From positions 43,487-107,486 of the forward strand of contig NZ_KB899669.1 of assembly GCF_000378385.1 (NCBI RefSeq): a DNA stretch of 64,000 nucleotides, read 5' to 3'. The notes under the pieces are model-generated. The model had not been told where the DNA came from. It ran no database searches and was given only the letters and a program-made list of their open reading frames with translations. This document shows, one piece after another, positions 1-9,638 of the stretch. Made by a program: the position numbers and the translations under genes. Source of the DNA: Paenibacillus daejeonensis DSM 15491 (GTDB taxonomy: Bacteria; Bacillota; Bacilli; Paenibacillales; Paenibacillaceae). Within the stretch, counting starts at the first letter, position 1. Every line of letters starts with the position of its first letter.

Positions 1-1
1 C

Positions 2-103
2 GCAGGCGTTGCCTCCGTGGACGGCGCCGAGTCGTCAGAGAGCGCAGAAGGCCTCAAGCTGAGCGCTGCCGCAGGCACATCGCGCATCGTCATCAATCTC
101 TAA
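2..103 (+). CDS. C-terminal end of an unidentified protein (partial)
   Basis: The frame is open from the window edge to a TAA at 101-103 and gives 33 residues ending in TSRIVINL. The alternating hydrophobic strand at the end resembles the last beta strand of a sandwich or wall-binding domain, but this is too short to identify. A strong terminator begins 14 bases after the stop, which supports a real gene end on this strand. The start and most of the gene lie outside the window. Confidence 0.6.
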   Translation, partial: AGVASVDGAESSESAEGLKLSAAAGTSRIVINL

Positions 104-116
104 TCGAACGCAAGCA

Positions 117-151
117 ACGGCATTCTCCATGTGGAGGGTGCCGTTTTTTTG
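117..151 (+). terminator. Rho-independent terminator of the upstream partial gene
   Basis: An imperfect stem (ACGGCATTCTCC pairing with GGAGGGTGCCGT) around a short loop is followed directly by seven T residues. It sits just after the stop codon at 101-103. Confidence 0.85.
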
Positions 152-214
152 TTTTCAGCTTGAAAAAGGAAATCCGCACGCTGCTAATGAACAGGTGCGG
201 AAAGTTATAGGCTG

Positions 215-369
215 CCCTCAAAACGGCCGGAGAGGTACGGAATCGAATCTGGTCAACGAAAGCATCCGCTGCCCCCGGATTTCACCCCTACAGGGGTAAA
301 AATCAAAGAAATCTGGGGACAACAGCGATCGGAAGATCGATCCGTGACTGTAGGCTTTCTTTTTCTAAG
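215..369 (+). repeat. Dispersed structured repeat, copy 1
   Basis: This is one of four related elements in the window (others at 24396, 46983 and 56566). Seen here in the plus orientation: ACGGAATCGAATCTGG, then a long hairpin made by CCCCGGATTTC (273-283) and GAAATCTGGGG (308-318) enclosing a small hairpin ACCCCTACAGGGGT, then CGATC-GGAA-GATCG, then TCCGTGACTGTAGGC. The small hairpin has CCCC/GGGG pairs where the other copies have mainly CCGC/GCGG, which is a compensatory change. The outer flank pairing is weaker here than in the other copies. The element ends against the stop codon of the convergent pectate lyase gene. Confidence 0.8.
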
Positions 370-1915
370 GATTAATCTTGCCAACCCCCGCATATTGCGT
401 GACGAGCTGCTTCACATGATCCGGGTGGTCGAGGCTATAGCTGTAAGGCGGCGTATAGCTGACGGTTGAGGTTGTTGGCATGCTGCCTGTACTGTTGATG
501 TACTGGTTGTTCGCGACATGCCAGAAGCCGGTTTGATTACTGTACCAGTAGCCGAGCGGGTTAGTGGAATTCTCGAAGACGTTATTCTCCACGCGCAGCT
601 TGGCGCCCATTCGGGAGTTGATGCCAGTCTCCAGAATATGGTCAAAATAGTTGTTGTACAGATGGCCCTCGCCATAACGGAAGCTCGGGACGCGGGAGTT
701 CAAATTGCTGAACCAGTTGTGGTGAAACGTGATGTTGCGCTGGGCATTGTCGCTGTCGGAGGAGCCCATCAGCATCGACTTCCAGGCATCATGCACATAG
801 TTCCAAGAGAAGGTAATATTATAGGCATCCCGCTTCACATCGAACAGCCCGTCATAATAATCCTTGTGCACATCCAGGCTGTGATACAGCTCATTGTGGT
901 CAATCCAGATATTGCTCGAGGGTCCTTCAATACTGATGGCATCCTTGTCACCGATGTTGACTTCCCGAACGGTAACATTGCGGATGATGATGTTGTCCGC
1001 CCGCCAGATTTTCAGGCCGATGCCATGGAATACGCCACGGGTACCGACACCGAGGATGGATACATCCGAAATGTCTTTAATATCAATTTTGTTGGCGCTC
1101 GTGTTAGAAGGCGTAATCGTGCCGTCGACATAGATTTTCAATGGCGTGCCCGCTGGTTTGCTCGACAGAGCCTGCAAGAGCTGGTTGCCTGTGCTGACAG
1201 TTACGCTTGTGCCGCCTTCACCACCGGTCGTGCCGCCACCGAGTGTGGCGAACCCTTGCATACTGAAGTCCGGAGCATTGGGATCCCCGCTGCCTGGTTC
1301 TTCACCCTCTCCGTTGCCGGGATCCCCGCCGCCGGGCTCTTCACCGCCAGGGTCTCCACCACCCGGATCCCCGCCGCCAGGATTGCCTCCGCCCGGTTGG
1401 CCGACCTCAATGATTTCCCATTGCTGATGCGCAACGCCGGTATACGATCGTTGAACCGCTTGGGTGCCATCAGCTTGGGATCCGCTCGGAATTTCCAGCG
1501 CTTTATTACTGTTCTTGTTGATCAGACTGAACACACCGCCGCTGCGGGCCTCAATCTTCCAGGCGTGGGCCTGACTTTTTCGTTCACGCATCTGGACGAC
1601 CTCGGCGCCCTCGGCTTTAGATTTATCGAGAATGTAGGGGAGCTTGCCGCTATGCTGACTGATGAGATGATAATATCCGTCGCCGATGGCTTCGATCTTC
1701 CATTGTTGCACCTCGAGATCATTGCGTGCCCATTGCACCAGCGGGGCATCATCGTGAACCGCCCATTCGTAGACATCGAGCGCTTTGCCGCTGTTCTTAT
1801 TGAGGAGCACATAACTTTTAGCTGGATCAAAAGACGGAGCAGCTGCAGCAGGAACCACAGCCATCAGTGAGGACACCAGAGCAACGATCAGGAGAAAGGA
1901 CAAGCTTTTACGCAT
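365..1915 (-). CDS. Secreted pectate lyase (PL1 family) with N-terminal ricin-type lectin domain
   Basis: The 516-residue product should cleave pectate by beta-elimination outside the cell. A signal peptide occupies residues 1-26 (MRKS, hydrophobic core, AAAA). Residues 30-170 form a ricin/RICIN_14-like carbohydrate-binding module with repeated QQW and NKNSxKALE blocks. A Gly/Pro/Asp-rich linker follows (about 172-212), then the PL1 parallel beta-helix with the family blocks [22 protein letters not shown] and [15 protein letters not shown]; the last holds the region of the catalytic arginine in characterised PL1 enzymes. The ATG follows AAGGATG at suitable distance. A cre-like site lies 55 bases upstream. 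It is transcribed away from the SLH-anchored pectate lyase, suggesting a shared pectin-use function. The family call is firm; exact substrate preference is inference. Confidence 0.93.
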   Translation of the reverse strand: MRKSLSFLLIVALVSSLMAVVPAAAAPSFDPAKSYVLLNKNSGKALDVYEWAVHDDAPLVQWARNDLEVQQWKIEAIGDGYYHLISQHSGKLPYILDKSKAEGAEVVQMRERKSQAHAWKIEARSGGVFSLINKNSNKALEIPSGSQADGTQAVQRSYTGVAHQQWEIIEVGQPGGGNPGGGDPGGGDPGGEEPGGGDPGNGEGEEPGSGDPNAPDFSMQGFATLGGGTTGGEGGTSVTVSTGNQLLQALSSKPAGTPLKIYVDGTITPSNTSANKIDIKDISDVSILGVGTRGVFHGIGLKIWRADNIIIRNVTVREVNIGDKDAISIEGPSSNIWIDHNELYHSLDVHKDYYDGLFDVKRDAYNITFSWNYVHDAWKSMLMGSSDSDNAQRNITFHHNWFSNLNSRVPSFRYGEGHLYNNYFDHILETGINSRMGAKLRVENNVFENSTNPLGYWYSNQTGFWHVANNQYINSTGSMPTTSTVSYTPPYSYSLDHPDHVKQLVTQYAGVGKINP

Positions 1916-1969
1916 GAATACACATCCTTTTCTGTTCAGTTTGGGTGGTGCTCGAAGGATAGATTAGAA

Positions 1970-1983
1970 TGATAGCGCTTTCG
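1970..1983 (-). promoter_or_regulatory. Candidate cre (CcpA) site before the PL1 pectate lyase
   Basis: Read on the minus strand, CGAAAGCGCTATCA differs from the Firmicute cre consensus TGWAANCGNTNWCA mainly at its first base. It lies about 55 bases upstream of the pectate lyase start, where a catabolite repressor could block transcription. Prediction by eye only. Confidence 0.5.
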
Positions 1984-2318
1984 GTATTAGCCTCCTTTGG
2001 TGTGAATCATGGTGAACGGCTGCACTGACACCTCATCGGCATTCCCCCTTTCACACTGCGATCGTAGCATGGGTAGGGGATAACACCAATAATCACTTGA
2101 TCAGGTATCCAAAAATACATCTTTTTCCCATCTAACACGTGATGGAATGTGAAGCAATGATTATGCGCAACGCATAGCTTTTCTATATAGAGTGGGGCAT
2201 CCGGCGAAACCCGGGTGATCATTGGCTCAGTTTTGATGGGTCTCATAGCTGTTCAATCCCTTGCACCACTGAAATATGAGCTAATGATTATTGTGGTTAC
2301 AGGCAGAGTGGACTAATA
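1984..2318. other. Intergenic region between divergent pectate lyase genes; no supported gene
   Basis: The space between the PL1 and PL9 genes is about 440 bases, more AT-rich than its flanks. It holds a cre-like site at each end. A 79-codon minus-strand frame (2007-2246) is open but has no recognisable motif, and its product ends in a low-complexity basic tail, so I do not call it a gene. No clear hairpin or repeat was seen. Confidence 0.5.
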
Positions 2319-2332
2319 TGAAAACGCTTGCA
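2319..2332 (+). promoter_or_regulatory. Candidate cre (CcpA) site before the PL9-type pectate lyase
   Basis: TGAAAACGCTTGCA matches the cre consensus TGWAANCGNTNWCA at all but one position. It ends 26 bases before the preferred start codon, so bound CcpA would probably block transcription. Prediction by eye. Confidence 0.6.
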
Positions 2333-2358
2333 ATTACATAGAGAGGGTGATGGATGCA

Positions 2359-5300
2359 TTGAGACAATTACCGAGGTGGAACGCAATGCTTGTCCTGACA
2401 TTAGCTGTTCTGGTTTTCTTGTCCTCAGTTCCGTTGGCTGCAGCTCAAGAGCAACCGAGCGACCCGGCTGAGGAAGCTCAGGGTGCTGTCAACGAAATAC
2501 AGGTAGATGCTGTAACGGATTCAGGACTTGGCGACTGGCTGTTCAGCGCATTTGGCGGCAACACAAGCAGCGAGCGGAATCCCCGGCCTGCGCCCCAGGA
2601 GGATGGGTCAATCGTCATGTCAGCCACAGGTGGCAAAGTAGCCTCTGGCGATGAAGGGCTGTCGTTTCTGTACCAGCCGATCCCTGCGGGGAGCAGTGCC
2701 GAGCTGAAGGCAAAGATTACGGTGCACAGCTTCAATCAGAATAGCGCGATCAGCACCCCAAACCAGAAATCGTTTGGCCTGATGCTGCGGGAGAGCGTGG
2801 GCGAGCACGGCAATTCGTCGACGCAGACGACGAGCTACGCGGCGGTTGGTGTGCTGGATACCGTCATGAAGAGCTTCTATAAACAGCAGGGCACACAAAC
2901 TAAGCTACCCGCCTTTGACGGGGCGGCTCTGCCGAGCGGCGGGCAGGAGTATACGTTCGGAATCCGCAAATTTGGCGACACGGTCGAACTTAGGGTAGGG
3001 GAGGATACTCAGGTCATTACGCTGGACGGTGCGCTCCAGGGCCCAATTTATGGCGGTTTCTATGTCGCCAGGGATGCGGAGATCACCGTTAGTGATTACA
3101 CACTGGAGGTGGATGACCGTCTCATTACAGCGCTGGAGACCGATAGTACAGCAATGAAGACGGACTACCGAATCGGTGAACCGCTCCGTTTGGATGGTTT
3201 GCAAGTCCGGGCATTATTCGATGAGGGGCTTGAGCAGCAGCTGGAGCCAGGTGACTATATCGTCACCGGCTTCGACAGCAGCCAGGCCGGAACGCAGACG
3301 CTGATGATTCATTATAAAGGTGCTACCGCAGCAGTTGAACTCCGTGTTACGGCGCTGGAGTTAAATGAGCTGCGGATCAAGTATTACCCGGCACGGACTG
3401 TCTATTACCCTGGTGACGGGCTGGATCTTCAAGGGCTCATACTGGAGGCCGTATATGATGATGGATACCGGGTAGAGGAATTGGCCAGCGATGCTTATAC
3501 CGTCTCGGTGAACGGAGAGCCGGTATCCGAAGGGGCATCTTATGTACTCTCGGACCCAGGTGAGTCGATGGTTACCCTCACTGCGCTTGATGCGCCGTCG
3601 GTTAGCGTGTCGTTCCCGGTCACAGTGCGGGCGGCCACTCTCGCCCAACTGGAGATCCGGCAGGCTCCCCTGAAGACCATTTATTATCTCGGGGATGAGC
3701 TGCAGTTAGAAGGTCTGGTGCTCTACGCGATCTATAGTGATGAGAACCGGGTACGGCTGACACCGGGCGAATATGAGGTGTCTTCCCTGTCCACAGATAG
3801 CCCGGGTGAGCGGGAGATCGTCTTTACCTATAAAGGCTTGACTGCACAGCTTCCGGTTACCGTCAAGACGAGGGAACTGGAGGGTCTCGTCATTACCGCG
3901 TACCCGCAAACGACGTATCTGGTGGGCGAAGTCTTCGATCCAACCGGGCTGGAGGTGTCAAAGCGGTATGATAACGGGGACCTGGAGCTCTATATCGACT
4001 ACAAGACAGATACATCTGCGGTGGATCGCTCTCAGCCGGGGACCTACAGGGTCGCCATCGAAGCAGCAGATGAGGAATTGGCTTCGATTGAGCTGCCAAT
4101 CACAATCCGCGCATCGGCCAGGCATGAATGGGAAGTGATTCGGTTTGGCCAGTCGACCTCATCTGCGAACAACCGCGTGAATCTACTCGACAATGGAGAG
4201 ATCGAGCTGATTGCGCTGGAGGGCGGCGGCAAAGTGACGGGTGACCATGACGGCATCTCCTTTTACTACACGGAGCTGGATGCAGAGCAAGACAACTTCA
4301 CCCTCTCTGCCGACATTCATGTAGCGGCCTATGCGAAGACGCCGCATGATGGTCAGGAATCCTTCGGCATCATGGCAAGAGATGTCATCGGCGCACCGAA
4401 TACCAGCAGTGTCTTTGCTTCAAATATCGCTGCTATTGGCGGCTACAGCGGCGGGACACGTCTGGATAACGGCACGCAGCTGTTCGTCCGCACAGGTGTC
4501 GAGTCGCCTGACGGAGCGGGCAGCCAGGGAATCAAGGCAATTATGCTGGATCAGTCACGTCCAGGGCCAAGCAATACCCATCCTGCTGAGCCTTACCGTC
4601 TTACGCTCTCCAAGACAAACAGCGGGTTTATGGGCCGTTTGAATAACGGGAGCGAAGAAATCGTATTCGAGCCGGATATTTTGAAGGTCCAGGACAGTGA
4701 CACAATGTACGTCGGCTTCTACGTGGCCCGGCTGGCCACGATCCGGGTGAGCAATATCGATCTGAAGGTGACGGCAGCGGCAACTGACGCGCCGCAGGTG
4801 TTGCCGGAGCCGGAGCCAGTTACTCCTGAACTGGAGGTTCTCTCGCGGCTCCAGTCCTCCGAGAGTGATTATCGCCTTATTCTGCGATCCAATGCGGATG
4901 GCGTAGTTACCGTCAAGCAGGGACTGGTGGTGATTGCAGAGGATCTGGAGATGACAGCAGGCGAGCGGCTAGTCATTCCGGCTACACTCACAGAGCAGAG
5001 CGGAACCAGCTTCAGCCTCAGCTTCCTGCCGGACGATACGCAGCGGTTGACCGACTATGACCGGATTGTCCGGAACGTGACGGTTGCGATGAGGAGCTAT
5101 CAAGAGGGAGCAGACCTGCAAGTGACTACGGTTGGATCACCAGACGGCGATGGCAGCTTGGAGTGGCCTCTGGACCTGGACACGGCTGTTGCCTACGTCA
5201 TGCCCGGTCAGCGAATCGTGGTCCACGACGGACAATATGTCCGCAGCTCTAGTCTACAGATTGCCAAGTATAACGACGGCCGCCCGGATGAGATGAAAGT

Positions 5301-7581
5301 GATGATAGCTGCTCCGGGAACAAGGCCTGTCATCGATTTTGACCGTCGCTCGGAAGGCGTGGTGCTCAGCGGTGACTACTGGCACATCCAGGGTCTCGAT
5401 TTTGCCCGGTCGGCTGGCAATACGAAGGGCTTCACTGTCGGCGGCAGCCACAATATCGTCGAGAACAGCCGTTTTTACGAAAATGGGGACACGGGGCTGC
5501 AGATCAGCCGGACGGACACGTCGGAGAATGACCCGGCCAACTGGCCGTCTCACAATCTGATTCTGAACAGTACGGCATTTGACAACCGCGATCCGTCCGA
5601 TAACAACGCCGATGGCTTCGCGGCTAAGCTGACCTCTGGCGTCGGTAACGTGTTCCGGGGTTGTATTGCCCACAACAACATCGATGATGGCTGGGATCTC
5701 TATACGAAGGCCGGCACCGGGGCCATCGGTCCGGTTCTGATCGAGAACAGCATCGCTTTCAACAATGGGTTCCTCACCGATGGTACGATTGGGGCTGGAG
5801 ACCAAAATGGCTTCAAGCTGGGCGGCGAGGGCATCCATGTGCCGCATGTCATCCGCAACAGTATGGCCTTCGGCAATGGGGCCTACGGCTTCACCAGCAA
5901 TAGTAATCCCGGGGTTATTGCCAGGGACAACATTGCTTTTGATAACGCGGGAGGCAACCTGAGCTTCACAACCTACCCGGGAATCGACACGGATTTTACA
6001 CTGGAGCGCTTTGTTTCCTTCCAACTGAATCATCAGGTACGAGATGCTTATCCGGCCCGTCTGGCTTCACCAGACAATTATCTGTTCAATGGAACCATAT
6101 CAGCGAACAGCGAGGGCGTACAGCTGACGGAGGCCAACTTCGCCAGTCTGGAGTCTGTAGTGGCCTATGAGCGTGACGCGAACGGAGATATCATCTGGGG
6201 CGACTTCCTGCGCTTCCTCGCTCCGCAGACGGAGGAGCCGGGAACACCGGGCAACCCGCCGGGCGGCGGCTATATTCCGCCGGTTGCACCACCAGTGCCG
6301 TCCACTGTCTCAATCCAGAATGACGGTAGTGTACGAATCAATCCAACAAGGGAAGTTTCAGCAGATGGTGTGGTTACTTTCCATATAACCGATTATGAAT
6401 TAAACGCTGCGGCCGGTTTGGCAAAGCCGGGTGTGAATGGAAAGCGCGTGGTGGTTCTGGAGGCCAACGGCGGTTACTCCGGGGAAGAACAGGAAGGGAC
6501 CGTCTACAGTTTCGACTTGCCGGCACAAGTGCTTCGCCAGGTCGGAAGCGAGAATCTAATCGTAGAACTGTCCGTGCCAGGGGCCACCATGATTGCCCCA
6601 TCCACGCTCATTGGTGAGCAGAAGTATTCAGATGCCAGTCGAATTCAAATTACCGTAACAGCAAGCGCAGATGTTCCAGAGATTGCTGAGGCAGGACTGC
6701 CTGAAGGCACAATTACTCAGGCTTGGGAGCTGCAAATCGATATCGACGGAGAGCTGATGGGGGATGAATTGGCCTCTCCAATCGCCATTAAGCTGAGCTA
6801 TACTGCTGGAGAATTGGCGGAAGACGCTCAACCGGCAGTCTATCAGTTAACTGGACTGTCAGGCGTGGAGCCGGTTCTGCTGGAAAGCATCTACGACGCA
6901 AGCGAGGGGCAGATCAGCTTTGCCGTATCGCATAGCAGCAAGTTTATCATCTACGTCGCAACAGGTGAATCTGTGGAGGAGGAAGTTCAATTCCAGGATG
7001 TGTCTGCTGGATACTGGGCATATGAGGCGATCCGCCAATTGTCGGAGACTGGAATAGTCCGGGGGGTATCCGCCGACCGCTTCGATCCGACCCGCTCGAT
7101 TAGCAGGGCAGACTTTGCGCTGCTGCTTGTCCGGGCACTGGATCTCAACACAGGAGACGACGCTCGAACCAGTGAAACAGCGGACAGCTACAATAGCGAG
7201 CCATTCATCGATGCAGATACGGAATCATACTATTATGAAGAGCTGGAACAGGCCCGCATCCACGGCATTGTTCGGGGCGGCGCGGATAACAGATTCCGTC
7301 CGCATGACGCCATCAGCCGTCAAGACATGATGGTCATGCTCGCCAGAGCGCTACGTGCTGCAGGCTACGGCGGGCTGGAGCTCACGGAAGGGCTTGGCGT
7401 GCTGCGCGAGTTTGTCGACAGTGGAACTGTTGCAAACTATGCCGCATTGGATATTGCTGCGCTCGTTAAGGCAGGGCTGGTGCAGGGCGATCCACAGGGA
7501 CAGCTCATGCCGCTAGCCGCAGCCTCCCGTGCTGAAGCGGCAGTTTTGATCTATCGGACCCTGGGTCACATGAACTTGTAA
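2359..7581 (+). CDS. Cell-surface PL9-type pectate lyase with Ig-like repeats and three SLH domains
   Basis: The product has about 1740 residues. I prefer the TTG at 2359 because AGAGGGTGAT ends seven bases before it; GTG 2347 and ATG 2350 are in frame but sit on top of that ribosome binding site. In order: a signal peptide; a jelly-roll-like domain (about 40-245); four Ig-like repeats (about 250-590) each with a YYxGDxLxLxGL-type core; a second copy of the jelly-roll-like domain (about 590-815); a PL9-like parallel beta-helix (about 918-1235) with NADGFAAKL and IDDGWDLYTK, the region that carries calcium ligands and the catalytic lysine in characterised PL9 enzymes; a beta-sandwich region; and three SLH domains (about 1545-1740) for attachment to secondary cell-wall polymer. 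It should degrade pectate at the cell surface. The neighbouring PL1 enzyme and the cre-like site fit a pectin role. Confidence 0.9.
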   Translation: MRQLPRWNAMLVLTLAVLVFLSSVPLAAAQEQPSDPAEEAQGAVNEIQVDAVTDSGLGDWLFSAFGGNTSSERNPRPAPQEDGSIVMSATGGKVASGDEGLSFLYQPIPAGSSAELKAKITVHSFNQNSAISTPNQKSFGLMLRESVGEHGNSSTQTTSYAAVGVLDTVMKSFYKQQGTQTKLPAFDGAALPSGGQEYTFGIRKFGDTVELRVGEDTQVITLDGALQGPIYGGFYVARDAEITVSDYTLEVDDRLITALETDSTAMKTDYRIGEPLRLDGLQVRALFDEGLEQQLEPGDYIVTGFDSSQAGTQTLMIHYKGATAAVELRVTALELNELRIKYYPARTVYYPGDGLDLQGLILEAVYDDGYRVEELASDAYTVSVNGEPVSEGASYVLSDPGESMVTLTALDAPSVSVSFPVTVRAATLAQLEIRQAPLKTIYYLGDELQLEGLVLYAIYSDENRVRLTPGEYEVSSLSTDSPGEREIVFTYKGLTAQLPVTVKTRELEGLVITAYPQTTYLVGEVFDPTGLEVSKRYDNGDLELYIDYKTDTSAVDRSQPGTYRVAIEAADEELASIELPITIRASARHEWEVIRFGQSTSSANNRVNLLDNGEIELIALEGGGKVTGDHDGISFYYTELDAEQDNFTLSADIHVAAYAKTPHDGQESFGIMARDVIGAPNTSSVFASNIAAIGGYSGGTRLDNGTQLFVRTGVESPDGAGSQGIKAIMLDQSRPGPSNTHPAEPYRLTLSKTNSGFMGRLNNGSEEIVFEPDILKVQDSDTMYVGFYVARLATIRVSNIDLKVTAAATDAPQVLPEPEPVTPELEVLSRLQSSESDYRLILRSNADGVVTVKQGLVVIAEDLEMTAGERLVIPATLTEQSGTSFSLSFLPDDTQRLTDYDRIVRNVTVAMRSYQEGADLQVTTVGSPDGDGSLEWPLDLDTAVAYVMPGQRIVVHDGQYVRSSSLQIAKYNDGRPDEMKVMIAAPGTRPVIDFDRRSEGVVLSGDYWHIQGLDFARSAGNTKGFTVGGSHNIVENSRFYENGDTGLQISRTDTSENDPANWPSHNLILNSTAFDNRDPSDNNADGFAAKLTSGVGNVFRGCIAHNNIDDGWDLYTKAGTGAIGPVLIENSIAFNNGFLTDGTIGAGDQNGFKLGGEGIHVPHVIRNSMAFGNGAYGFTSNSNPGVIARDNIAFDNAGGNLSFTTYPGIDTDFTLERFVSFQLNHQVRDAYPARLASPDNYLFNGTISANSEGVQLTEANFASLESVVAYERDANGDIIWGDFLRFLAPQTEEPGTPGNPPGGGYIPPVAPPVPSTVSIQNDGSVRINPTREVSADGVVTFHITDYELNAAAGLAKPGVNGKRVVVLEANGGYSGEEQEGTVYSFDLPAQVLRQVGSENLIVELSVPGATMIAPSTLIGEQKYSDASRIQITVTASADVPEIAEAGLPEGTITQAWELQIDIDGELMGDELASPIAIKLSYTAGELAEDAQPAVYQLTGLSGVEPVLLESIYDASEGQISFAVSHSSKFIIYVATGESVEEEVQFQDVSAGYWAYEAIRQLSETGIVRGVSADRFDPTRSISRADFALLLVRALDLNTGDDARTSETADSYNSEPFIDADTESYYYEELEQARIHGIVRGGADNRFRPHDAISRQDMMVMLARALRAAGYGGLELTEGLGVLREFVDSGTVANYAALDIAALVKAGLVQGDPQGQLMPLAAASRAEAAVLIYRTLGHMNL

Positions 7582-7616
7582 AAGCTAGACTTGAACATGT
7601 TCAAAAACGTATGGAA

Positions 7617-7653
7617 AGAGGTGCAGAACTGCACCTCTTCATGCTTCTTTTTT
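7617..7653 (+). terminator. Rho-independent terminator after the SLH pectate lyase
   Basis: A perfect nine-base stem (AGAGGTGCA with TGCACCTCT) around GAAC is followed within a few bases by a T-rich tract. It starts 36 bases after the stop codon at 7581. Confidence 0.85.
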
Positions 7654-7669
7654 CCATGGGTCAAGCCTG

Positions 7670-9103
7670 TTATAGTACATCCAATGCCGGTTCTTTGCGT
7701 GGCTGTCCTAGTAGTATGACTGCTGCAAGCAAGCCAAGCATAGCGAAGATGGCGACCGTCATAAACGCCGGTTGATACAAACCAATCGTGGTGACGGAAT
7801 CGGGAGCAGCCTCGCCGATTCGACCAAGCGATGCCACCGTAATAGCCGCAACAATCGCTACGCTCAGTGCACTTCCGATAGAGGTAGACGTTTCTTCAAT
7901 CCCTGAGGCCAGACCGGCGTCCCGGTCAGCAACACCTGTCAGAGCTGCAATCTGAGCTGCGACAAATGCTAATCCCATACCTAAACCGAAGAGGATAAGA
8001 CCAGTATAAATAACAATATCAATTGGTTGGCCAGATGCAGCATAAGACAACAATAATGCGCCTCCAGCGATTAGGCTGGTTCCGCCTCCAGCCACCTTGC
8101 GAAATCCCAACCTGGTTGTCAGGTACTGGCCGGCATAGACGCCGGCAACGGATACGACCGTCATCAGGGTCATGGTCAGACCAAATCGGACGGCTGTATA
8201 ACCAAGCTCTCGCTGAGCAAAGAGAGTGAACGTATATAGCATACCATCGACGGACATGATGCTAGCCATGCCGACAAGGTTGCCACCGATTAAAGTACGA
8301 GATCGAAAGATACGAAGGGGAATCAGCGGGTCCCGGGAACGGGATTGAATGAGAAGGAAAAGGGTGAAGAGGAGGCAAGATACAGCTAATAATCCAATAC
8401 TTTTTAAGCTTGTCCATCCTACTGAGGGAATGGCATAAATGGTATAGACGAGAACAAACAAAGCGATTGTAACCGTAAGGGCTCCAGCGAGGTCGAATAC
8501 TCGCTTGACCGTCGCTTGCTGTTGCTGACCGATACTGAAGACGCTCATGGCAAAAACAACAACGCCAATTGGAACGTTAATAAAAAAGATCCATTCCCAT
8601 CCCAACCATTCCGTCACGGGGCCACTGATCAACAAGCCGGCGGTGGCTCCGATTCCCCCGAGCGACCCCCATACCCCCAGTGCTCTGTTGCGGGCGGGGC
8701 CTTCCGGAAAGGTCGTCATGAGAATGGAGAGGGCAGCCGGTGTCATAAGAGCTCCGGCGATACCTTGCATTGCTCTGGCCGCAATCAGGATCTGGTAAGA
8801 CCAAGCAAACCCGCACAGGAAGGATGCGGATACGAACAAGCACACCCCGGTTAAAAACATCCGTCTGCGGCCAACCAAATCAGACAGCCTGCCACCCAGC
8901 AGCAGTAGCCCCCCGAAGGTTAGCGAGTAAGCGGTAATGACCCATTGCACAGCTCCTGCTCTGAAATCAAGATCTGCTTCAATGGAAGGGAGTGCAGTGA
9001 AGGTCGATGTCGAATCTGTAACAACCATAAAAAAAGCAGCACATAGCAAGAACAGAACTATTCCGGGTCTTGGGGGAGCAGGCAAACTTTGATTGGAAGT
9101 CAT
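7670..9103 (-). CDS. DHA2-family (EmrB/QacA-type) MFS drug exporter
   Basis: The 477-residue membrane protein is probably a proton-driven multidrug exporter. Its length and hydrophobic pattern fit the 14-helix DHA2 group. It has the MFS motif GGRLSDLVGRRRMF between helices 2 and 3 and the exporter-type motif around GPVTEWLGWEWIFFINVPIG. The ATG at 9103 follows AAGGAGAG with good spacing. It converges on the SLH pectate lyase and has no obvious functional link to it. No regulator lies beside it. Substrate cannot be read from sequence. Confidence 0.88.
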   Translation of the reverse strand: MTSNQSLPAPPRPGIVLFLLCAAFFMVVTDSTSTFTALPSIEADLDFRAGAVQWVITAYSLTFGGLLLLGGRLSDLVGRRRMFLTGVCLFVSASFLCGFAWSYQILIAARAMQGIAGALMTPAALSILMTTFPEGPARNRALGVWGSLGGIGATAGLLISGPVTEWLGWEWIFFINVPIGVVVFAMSVFSIGQQQQATVKRVFDLAGALTVTIALFVLVYTIYAIPSVGWTSLKSIGLLAVSCLLFTLFLLIQSRSRDPLIPLRIFRSRTLIGGNLVGMASIMSVDGMLYTFTLFAQRELGYTAVRFGLTMTLMTVVSVAGVYAGQYLTTRLGFRKVAGGGTSLIAGGALLLSYAASGQPIDIVIYTGLILFGLGMGLAFVAAQIAALTGVADRDAGLASGIEETSTSIGSALSVAIVAAITVASLGRIGEAAPDSVTTIGLYQPAFMTVAIFAMLGLLAAVILLGQPRKEPALDVL

Positions 9104-9225
9104 GTGATCTCTCCTTTCTGCCTACTATCCTATCACGTTCTTACAGGACGCAATTCTTATCGATTGCTAAAGATGACAAGGTGTCGTTTTAATTGGTTGC
9201 CCCGGGGATCCACAGGGACAGATGA

Positions 9226-9342
9226 CAAGCGGCCTTGTACACTGTTTACCTGCAGTACGGGGGCATGGAAGATTATCTGGCCCATCCGTCGCCGGCAAGG
9301 TGTGCGGACAGTGGCTATGGTAAATTTAAGGTGTTAGCATAA
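9226..9342 (+). pseudogene. Possible C-terminal remnant of a lost gene
   Basis: After a stop at 9223-9225, a 38-residue frame runs to TAA at 9340-9342 with a protein-like composition (YTVYLQYGGMEDYLAHPS and GYGKFKVLA). It lacks a start codon with ribosome binding site and is followed 41 bases later by a strong terminator. I could not assign a family. It may be the tail of a decayed gene, or a chance frame. Confidence 0.25.
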
Positions 9343-9383
9343 AACAACCGGAACCACAGCAATACGCTCTGCTAGCAATACCG

Positions 9384-9412
9384 GCACCCTTCATTCGGAG
9401 GGTGCTTTTTTT
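9384..9412 (+). terminator. Orphan Rho-independent terminator
   Basis: GCACCCT pairs with AGGGTGC around an eight-base loop and is followed by seven T residues. No intact plus-strand gene precedes it, since the neighbour at 7670-9103 runs the other way. Confidence 0.85.
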
Positions 9413-9587
9413 GCGACAACTTGCGTAACGGCCACAAGGGCCGCCCTCCTTCTCGACGTAGGACGGTTAGTTATTCAGGAGGACTCCTAGATAAATTCGC
9501 CCCGAAGTAAAGAAAGTGGAATGTTCACCCCCTCAACTTGTAAACCAACCTCCCCCGACCTTCATTATTTGGAACTGAAATCACAGA

Positions 9588-9601
9588 TGTAAACACTTAC
9601 A
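9588..9601 (+). promoter_or_regulatory. Candidate cre-like site before the permease operon
   Basis: TGTAAACACTTACA is a near-perfect palindrome that matches the cre consensus except for the central CG, which is CA here. It lies 38 bases before the GTG start of the first permease gene. The lost CG makes this weaker than the other candidates. Confidence 0.4.
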
Positions 9602-9638
9602 ATTGAGATAACGAATCAACAGCAAGGAGAGAATCCAT

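Larger units (their letters stand above)
9104..9638. other. 535-base intergenic region with gene remnant, terminator and cre-like site
   Basis: There is no full gene here. The region contains a possible degraded plus-strand reading frame (9226-9342), a plus-strand terminator (9384-9412) that has no intact gene in front of it, a small GGCC-acaa-GGCC hairpin near 9431, and a cre-like site at 9588 ahead of the permease operon. The orphan terminator suggests a gene was once present upstream of it. Confidence 0.6.

Noticed and set aside
518..1870. 450-codon plus-strand frame antisense to the PL1 pectate lyase
   Set aside because: It is the complement of a clear secreted enzyme with ribosome binding site and family motifs; the antisense product has no signal or family features.
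2007..2246. 79-codon minus-strand open frame in the pectate lyase intergenic region
   Set aside because: An AAGGGA lies upstream of its ATG, but the product has no recognisable motif, a basic low-complexity end and no conserved context.
7488..9222. 15-base match between the last SLH domain and the intergenic stretch near 9208
   Set aside because: A 15-base match is expected by chance in a window of this size, and the surrounding codons do not resemble an SLH domain.
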